Part shown: positions 7,880 through 11,425 of the stretch, one piece after another
How the letters are laid out: the number at the start of each line of letters is the position of its first letter
Position numbering within the stretch: position 1 is the first letter of the stretch
Origin: an uncultured Prevotellaceae bacterium
GTDB lineage: Bacteria > Bacteroidota > Bacteroidia > Bacteroidales > Bacteroidaceae
Length of the DNA: 11,425 nt
Assembly (NCBI GenBank): GCA_946187025.1
Contig: CAMHPM010000024.1
Location: 1 to 11,425, forward strand
Direction: 5' to 3'
Translations under genes and position numbers: made by a program
Notes under the pieces: generated by a model
Databases searched by the model: none
What the model was told of the DNA's origin: nothing
What the model saw: only the letters and a program-made list of their open reading frames with translations

Positions 7880-9277
7880 CTATTTGTTCATCTCTTCTCT
7901 TATGACATCGTTGCCCGGGTAGCCGATGTGCTTGGTAACGACATTGCCGGCCTTGTCAACCACCACGTATGCAGGGATGCCTTGCACCCCAAACTGCTTG
8001 AGCAGGGTGTCCCACTGTGCAGCCGTCACGTAGTAGTGGTCGCCGTGGATGTCGGGCGCCATCTTGTTCCACAAGGCCTGCGGACTTGTCTCGCCTGTCA
8101 CATACACGAATGCCACCTTGCCCCACAGTTCTTCCTTCACCGGCTTGATGGTCTCCATGGCTGCACGGCACGGTCCGCACCATGTTGCCCAGAAATCGAC
8201 CAGCACCATCTTGCCTCGGAACGGAGCGATGATTGCCTTGAAGATGTCGTCGCCCTTGAGTTCGGCCGAGAGTTGGTGGTGTGAGAAGAGGTGATTACGT
8301 TCGTTTTCCTCCACACGAGCCTTGGTTGCGGCATTGAGGTTGGTGAGCATCTTCTCAAACACAGGGCACTCGGTCTTCACGGCAGCAAAGTCGGCAGCGG
8401 TGAGCGGCGACAGCTGCTCGAGTTTCGCTACATACTTCTTTGCAGCGGTGAGTGCCGAGAGGCTTGCCGGAACGGTGAATTTGCCGCCGGTGCTGGCCGA
8501 CAACTGCCGTGCATAGTCGGCTGCCGTACCTCCGTTGGAATAGAGGAATCCGTTTTTGGATGTGAAGTTCCAATCCTTCACACGGTCGAAGTAGCCTGCA
8601 GGCTGTGTGTATTCACCTTGGCCTTGGTTGGCATATTTCAGCAGCTTGTCGAATCCGGTCATGAGGGCCACAGTCACCAGCTGGTAGTGTGGTATCATGT
8701 ATTCGCGGAACTCGGGGCTGAGACGCTGGTCGTCGTTGAGGCGTTTCACTCCGTCGTTGTATAACTGCATGAGCTTGTTGCCATATTCGGTCACCGTCAT
8801 GCCACGCAGCTTGGCGATGCCCTGTCCGTTGATTTCAGCATTAAGCTTGCGTTCGTTATACTCGTCGTAGTAGTTTGCCATCGAGTTGTTGAGTGCTGCG
8901 AGCGGTCCGTCGCAGCTTATCTGCTTAGTCTGCATGTCGATGCTGAGTTTCACTTCGCCTCCAGGCACGATGATGAACTCGCGTCGCATCTGTCCGCCAA
9001 TGATGATGGCAGCCCGTGAGTTGACACACACGTCGAGGTCGGCCGTGAATGTACCGTCGGCACCCACCGTGGCGGCCTGCGAGAGTTCGTCGGTTGACCA
9101 TGAGGGGTTCGACACGATGTTGACCGACTGTGGCTTTTGGTCGGCACCCATATTGATGAGTTTTCCGCTCACACGAGCCGGACGGCTGCTATAGGTGAGC
9201 GATGGAAGTAATTGAGTCTGTGCCGACATACAGAGGGTCAGCACGAGCGATAATGTGGTCAATGTGATACGTTTCAT
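7880..9277 (-). CDS. Exported TlpA-like thioredoxin-fold protein, paralogue 3 of 3
   Basis: This is the first thioredoxin-type gene of the operon, 465 residues from the ATG at 9275-9277. That start gives a signal peptide (MKRITLTTLSLVLTLCMSAQ) and lies 4 nt after the ABC ATPase stop. The frame stays open up to 9364, but that extension overlaps the ATPase gene and would bury the signal peptide. Cys16 lies in the hydrophobic core without a proper lipobox, so a lipoprotein is unlikely. The beta-rich N-domain (about 22-120) diverges from paralogues 1 and 2. The thioredoxin domain has VDFWATWCGPC (Cys367, Cys370), cis-Pro435 (GIPAYV) and the shared IHGDHYYVT and GYPGND motifs. Cys304 (TECPVF) is the conserved extra cysteine; Cys84 and Cys122 are unique to this copy and could form a structural disulfide. 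It is the most divergent of the three. Confidence 0.87.
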   Translation of the reverse strand: MKRITLTTLSLVLTLCMSAQTQLLPSLTYSSRPARVSGKLINMGADQKPQSVNIVSNPSWSTDELSQAATVGADGTFTADLDVCVNSRAAIIIGGQMRREFIIVPGGEVKLSIDMQTKQISCDGPLAALNNSMANYYDEYNERKLNAEINGQGIAKLRGMTVTEYGNKLMQLYNDGVKRLNDDQRLSPEFREYMIPHYQLVTVALMTGFDKLLKYANQGQGEYTQPAGYFDRVKDWNFTSKNGFLYSNGGTAADYARQLSASTGGKFTVPASLSALTAAKKYVAKLEQLSPLTAADFAAVKTECPVFEKMLTNLNAATKARVEENERNHLFSHHQLSAELKGDDIFKAIIAPFRGKMVLVDFWATWCGPCRAAMETIKPVKEELWGKVAFVYVTGETSPQALWNKMAPDIHGDHYYVTAAQWDTLLKQFGVQGIPAYVVVDKAGNVVTKHIGYPGNDVIREEMNK

Positions 9278-9281
9278 GTTA

Positions 9282-10694
9282 TTATCCTTTTGTTTTGTTA
9301 TCTGCTTTATTTGGGTTGTCAAGGTCGAGCTTGTGGTCGATACACTGCGGAAACTCGTCGGCATAGTGTGTCACCATAACGAGCGTGCGGTCGCCATGCC
9401 TGCAATATGCATCAATCACCCGTTTCACGTAGAGGCGGTTACGCATGTCGAGACCATGCAACGGCTCGTCTAGAATGAGCAAAGGTGGCTGTTTCACAAA
9501 CGCCCGTGCCAGCAGCACCAGTCGCTGTTCGCCGCTCGACAGCTTCAGAAACGAAGTGTCGGCATACCGTTCCACCCCAAACACCCGCATCCAGCGGAGG
9601 CACGGTTTGATGTCCTCCTGACGCGGACGCCGGTAGAGTCCGACGGCATCGTACAGACCGCTGGCCACCACGTCGATGGCCGGATAGTTGCGCAGGAATG
9701 CACGGTGCAACTCGGGCGACACATAGCCTATGTTGCGCTTAATATCCCATATCGACTCTCCGCTGCCTCGCCGGCGGCCGAAGAGGGTTATGTCATTGGC
9801 GTATGCCTGCGGGTTGTCGGCACACACAAGGCTTAGCAGCGTACTCTTTCCGCTGCCGTTCCTTCCGGTCAGAGCCCAGTGCTCGCCTTCCATCACGGTC
9901 CAGGAGACGGGTCGCAAGACGGTTCGTCCGCCATAGGCAATCGACACATTGTTGAACTGCAGCACCGGTCGGGGATTGCCTGCATCGGTAGTGGCCTGTT
10001 GCTCGTCGCCAAGCATCTTGCTGATGACATCGGTGTCGGGCACATCGGCCAGACGCATCGACATGGCATTCTGCCGCTCCCACACCTTGCGTTCCAGCTT
10101 CTCGCCCACCCTGCGGTCGCACACCTCGACCACATGTGTCACACATCGTGGCATGTCGTCAACCTTCGACAACACCGTCACCACCTGCAAGTCGCTCTCG
10201 GCAGTGAGCTGAGAGAGCGTGTCGTCGAGCATCCGACGCGCATCGACATCGAGTCCGATAAACGGATTGTCGAGTATCAGCACCCGCGGATTGCCCTCGA
10301 GGGCACGGCGCAGCTGGTAACGGCGCAACTCGCCACTCGACAGCTTGAAGAGGTCCTGATGGTCGGCCAGCTCACCCTGGTTGTAGCGCAGCTGGTAGTA
10401 GTAATACCCCTCGGCAGGTCCGTAGGCATCCTGAAACGTGATATAGCGAATGTTGTCGCTCACCATCGCCGACTGTCTCGGAGCAAAGTCGTACCGAATG
10501 TACGAACCGTCACCACTATCCAGTATTGGATGAGCTCCCGTAATGATATCCACCAGCATCGACTTGCCGGCACCATTATCGCCGACAATAGCCAGCTGTT
10601 CGCCTTCGAGCAGTTGGAAACTCACCGGGGCGGCCATGCGCCACTGCGGGTTGCGCACTTCGGCTTTATTTATGTCAATTACTACGCGCGACAT
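9282..10694 (-). CDS. ModF/PhrA-like protein with two tandem ABC ATPase domains
   Basis: This 470-residue protein has two nucleotide-binding domains (NBDs) and no membrane segments, like E. coli ModF (PhrA), a soluble tandem ABC ATPase of unclear function. NBD1 has Walker A GDNGAGKS (38-45), signature LSSGE (118-122) and Walker B VLILDN (138-143). NBD2 has Walker A GRNGSGKST (277-285), signature LSSGEQ (385-390), Walker B LLILDE (405-410) and H-loop VTH (His443). NBD1 has Asn143 where the catalytic Glu is expected and Ser176 where the H-loop His is expected, so it probably binds but does not hydrolyse ATP. The ATG at 10692-10694 is preferred over a TTG at 10721, since family homology begins here and the -7 promoter element lies between them. 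It is the first gene of the operon. No molybdate genes are nearby, so the modF name is not assigned. An ABC-F translation factor is an alternative, but no long charged inter-domain linker is seen. Confidence 0.85.
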   Translation of the reverse strand: MSRVVIDINKAEVRNPQWRMAAPVSFQLLEGEQLAIVGDNGAGKSMLVDIITGAHPILDSGDGSYIRYDFAPRQSAMVSDNIRYITFQDAYGPAEGYYYYQLRYNQGELADHQDLFKLSSGELRRYQLRRALEGNPRVLILDNPFIGLDVDARRMLDDTLSQLTAESDLQVVTVLSKVDDMPRCVTHVVEVCDRRVGEKLERKVWERQNAMSMRLADVPDTDVISKMLGDEQQATTDAGNPRPVLQFNNVSIAYGGRTVLRPVSWTVMEGEHWALTGRNGSGKSTLLSLVCADNPQAYANDITLFGRRRGSGESIWDIKRNIGYVSPELHRAFLRNYPAIDVVASGLYDAVGLYRRPRQEDIKPCLRWMRVFGVERYADTSFLKLSSGEQRLVLLARAFVKQPPLLILDEPLHGLDMRNRLYVKRVIDAYCRHGDRTLVMVTHYADEFPQCIDHKLDLDNPNKADNKTKG

Positions 10695-10699
10695 GGCTG

Positions 10700-10734
10700 C
10701 AAATTTACGAAATGTTTGCAAAACTTATATCAAA
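10700..10734 (-). promoter_or_regulatory. Candidate promoter of the six-gene operon, probably leaderless
   Basis: A perfect -7 element TAAATTTG (10707-10700) ends 5 bases before the ATG of the ABC ATPase gene. A TTTG at 10734-10731 could be the -33 element, but the 23-nt spacer is longer than the usual 19-21. Further upstream, the 10737-10760 stretch is very AT-rich. Transcription would begin at or within a base or two of the start codon. Confidence 0.55.
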
Positions 10735-10863
10735 ACACCTTTATTTATTATAATAAAAAAGACATTCGGCATCACTATTCCACTTTTTCACACCCACTAA
10801 ATTGCAAAAGTCAGAGCATAAGCTGATACATGCTCCATCACACGCCCCGACACATCATCGGGC
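10735..10863. other. Intergenic stretch without a gene, between operon promoter and repeat array
   Basis: The part next to the operon (10737-10760) is AT-rich, with TTTATTTATTATAATAAAAA, and could act as an upstream promoter element. Bases 10840-10863 resemble a badly decayed further repeat unit. I see no coding potential: reading frames here run straight into the repeat array and have repetitive, low-complexity products. Confidence 0.4.
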
Positions 10864-10973
10864 ACGAGTCCGCACTCACAGCGTCGAGACTCCGCACTCA
10901 CAAGGTCGAGAGTGCGCACTCGCAAGGTCGCGAGTCCGCACTCACAGCATCACGGGTCTGCACCTACAAAAAA
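10864..10973. repeat. Five-unit 22-bp tandem repeat array with palindromic cores
   Basis: Five contiguous units occupy 10864-10885, 10886-10907, 10908-10929, 10930-10951 and 10952-10973. Each carries a 12-bp core close to the palindrome GAGTGCGCACTC. Cores start at 10866, 10888, 10910, 10932 and 10954, spaced exactly 22 bp; the third is a perfect palindrome and the fifth is the most diverged (GGGTCTGCACCT). There are no spacers, so this is not CRISPR. The same family occurs at 3528-3583. Confidence 0.75.
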
Positions 10974-11002
10974 AGCCGTGCAGACCACTACATCTGCACG
11001 GC
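10968..11002 (-). terminator. Strong intrinsic terminator for a minus-strand transcript from the right
   Basis: On the minus strand a 9-bp GC-rich stem (GCCGTGCAG at 11002-10994 with CTGCACGGC at 10983-10975, 10-nt loop) is followed directly by TTTTTTT (10974-10968). This is a textbook intrinsic terminator. It implies a minus-strand transcript entering from beyond 11002. Confidence 0.75.
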
Positions 11003-11040
11003 AAGTCATGAATCGTTTGATAAGACACTAAAGACACCTG

Positions 11041-11076
11041 ACACCAAAGACACCAAAGACACCAAAGACACCAAAA
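11041..11076. repeat. Four-unit 9-bp tandem repeat (ACACCAAAG)
   Basis: ACACCAAAG is repeated four times, the last unit with one change. Related AAGACAC words just upstream (11022-11038) suggest older, decayed copies. It is a simple noncoding tandem repeat between two terminators. Confidence 0.75.
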
Positions 11077-11130
11077 GCAACGCCTACATTAGAAGTCGAT
11101 GCAGCATTCTAATACACTGACGAGGCTTCT

Positions 11131-11168
11131 TGAAAGAAAAGTGCGGCTACCTTCGCAGGCTGCCGCAC
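11131..11168 (-). terminator. Second minus-strand intrinsic terminator
   Basis: A 7-bp stem (GTGCGGC at 11141-11147 with GCCGCAC at 11162-11168) closes an apical part that can fold further (CCT at 11150-11152 with AGG at 11157-11159). On the minus strand it is followed by TTTTCTTTCA (11140-11131). It lies about 130 bp upstream, in transcript order, of the terminator at 10968-11002, so the two are in tandem. Confidence 0.6.
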
Positions 11169-11425
11169 AAACATAATTAACTTCATTAATAAATCTAAAA
11201 CCATTACGCTTATTATGCAGTGAGAACAATTATTCGATTCTGACCCAAAGCTCGTGTCCGCTGTAAAATCAGCCTTGGCTTTGTTGATTATTTCGTTATA
11301 AGTCTGTCTTCGCTCTGTATCTTTTCTTTCATTCTTTCTTTCTTACTTTCTTAATTTCTTAATTTCTTAATTTCTTACTCACTGCGTCTTTCCCCTCGTC
11401 TTCGTTGCTCTTTGCGGCGGCAAAG
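11169..11425. other. Right-edge stretch without a recognisable gene
   Basis: No open frame of useful length crosses this stretch on either strand. On the minus strand one frame is open from the window edge to a TAA at 11361-11359, reading FAAAKSNEDEGKDAVSKKLRN. It could be the last residues of a gene lying mostly outside, but other frames are open for nearly as long, so this is weak. The AT-rich part 11169-11260 precedes the terminator at 11131-11168 and could hold a 3' untranslated region or a small RNA; no tRNA or rRNA pattern was seen. Confidence 0.4.
11324..11379. repeat. Seven-unit 8-bp tandem repeat (TTCTTAAT type)
   Basis: Seven 8-bp units run without gaps: TTCTTTCA, TTCTTTCT, TTCTTACT, three exact TTCTTAAT, then TTCTTACT. 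The strand is pure pyrimidine plus A, with all G on the complement. A perfect run of three units could vary in number by replication slippage. Confidence 0.8.

Noticed and set aside
9278..9364. N-terminal extension of thioredoxin paralogue 3
   Set aside because: It overlaps the ABC ATPase and would displace the signal peptide from the N-terminus.
10695..10721. TTG start adding nine residues to the ABC ATPase
   Set aside because: The -7 promoter element lies inside this extension and the added residues show no family similarity.
9879..10826. 315-codon plus-strand open frame
   Set aside because: It lies antisense to the ABC ATPase gene, which has clear motifs on the other strand, and its product resembles no domain.
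10864..10973. CRISPR array
   Set aside because: Units are contiguous with no unique spacers, and no cas genes are present.
10830..11120. Plus-strand open frame of 96 codons over the repeat arrays
   Set aside because: Its product is only translated tandem repeat. A second frame (10802-11011) is equally open, the 22-bp unit is not a multiple of three, and no promoter was seen.

Overview
This window reads as a chromosomal segment of a gut-type Bacteroidales bacterium (Bacteroidota), probably Prevotellaceae or a close relative. The case rests on three things. Promoters have the Bacteroidota form (-33 TTTG, -7 TAnnTTTG) and no gene shows a convincing Shine-Dalgarno site. A secreted protein ends in a YNLAGQR...GINIVGG.KVLVK tail typical of Bacteroidales surface or secreted proteins. 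Thioredoxin-like proteins with a signal peptide and a long N-terminal extension are also typical of this group. This is family-level inference; no marker gene is present.

Layout, left to right: (1) 1-543, plus strand: the C-terminal part of a GTPase-associated membrane protein (DUF697/YcjF-like), cut by the window edge. (2) 563-617: a long dyad between convergent genes, probably a shared terminator. (3) 641-3328, minus strand: an 895-residue secreted protein with five DUF4859-like modules, transcribed from its own well-formed promoter (3419-3449). (4) 3515-3562: the terminator of the next transcript, built from a 22-bp repeat family. (5) 3606-10694, minus strand: six co-directional genes that probably form one operon. 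In transcription order they are a two-domain ModF/PhrA-like ABC ATPase, three tandem paralogous TlpA-like exported thioredoxins, a YqiA/UPF0227-like esterase and uridine kinase (udk). Gaps are 4, 20, 99, -4 (ATGA overlap) and 58 nt. (6) 10735-11425: about 700 bp with no convincing gene. It holds a five-unit 22-bp repeat array, two minus-strand terminators, and 9-bp and 8-bp tandem repeats.

Working model: an ABC ATPase without membrane domains and two cytosolic enzymes are co-transcribed with three exported disulfide-handling proteins. The three thioredoxins share a WCGPC site, a cis-Pro loop, an IHGDHYYVT block and a near-invariant GYPGND tail. They also share an extra cysteine exactly 63 residues before the active site, so they may be a lineage-specific set rather than generic TlpA proteins.

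The least explained signals are the 22-bp repeat family, present at two loci with its palindromic cores exactly 22 bp apart; the degenerate first ATPase domain of the ABC protein; and the apparently leaderless start of the operon.
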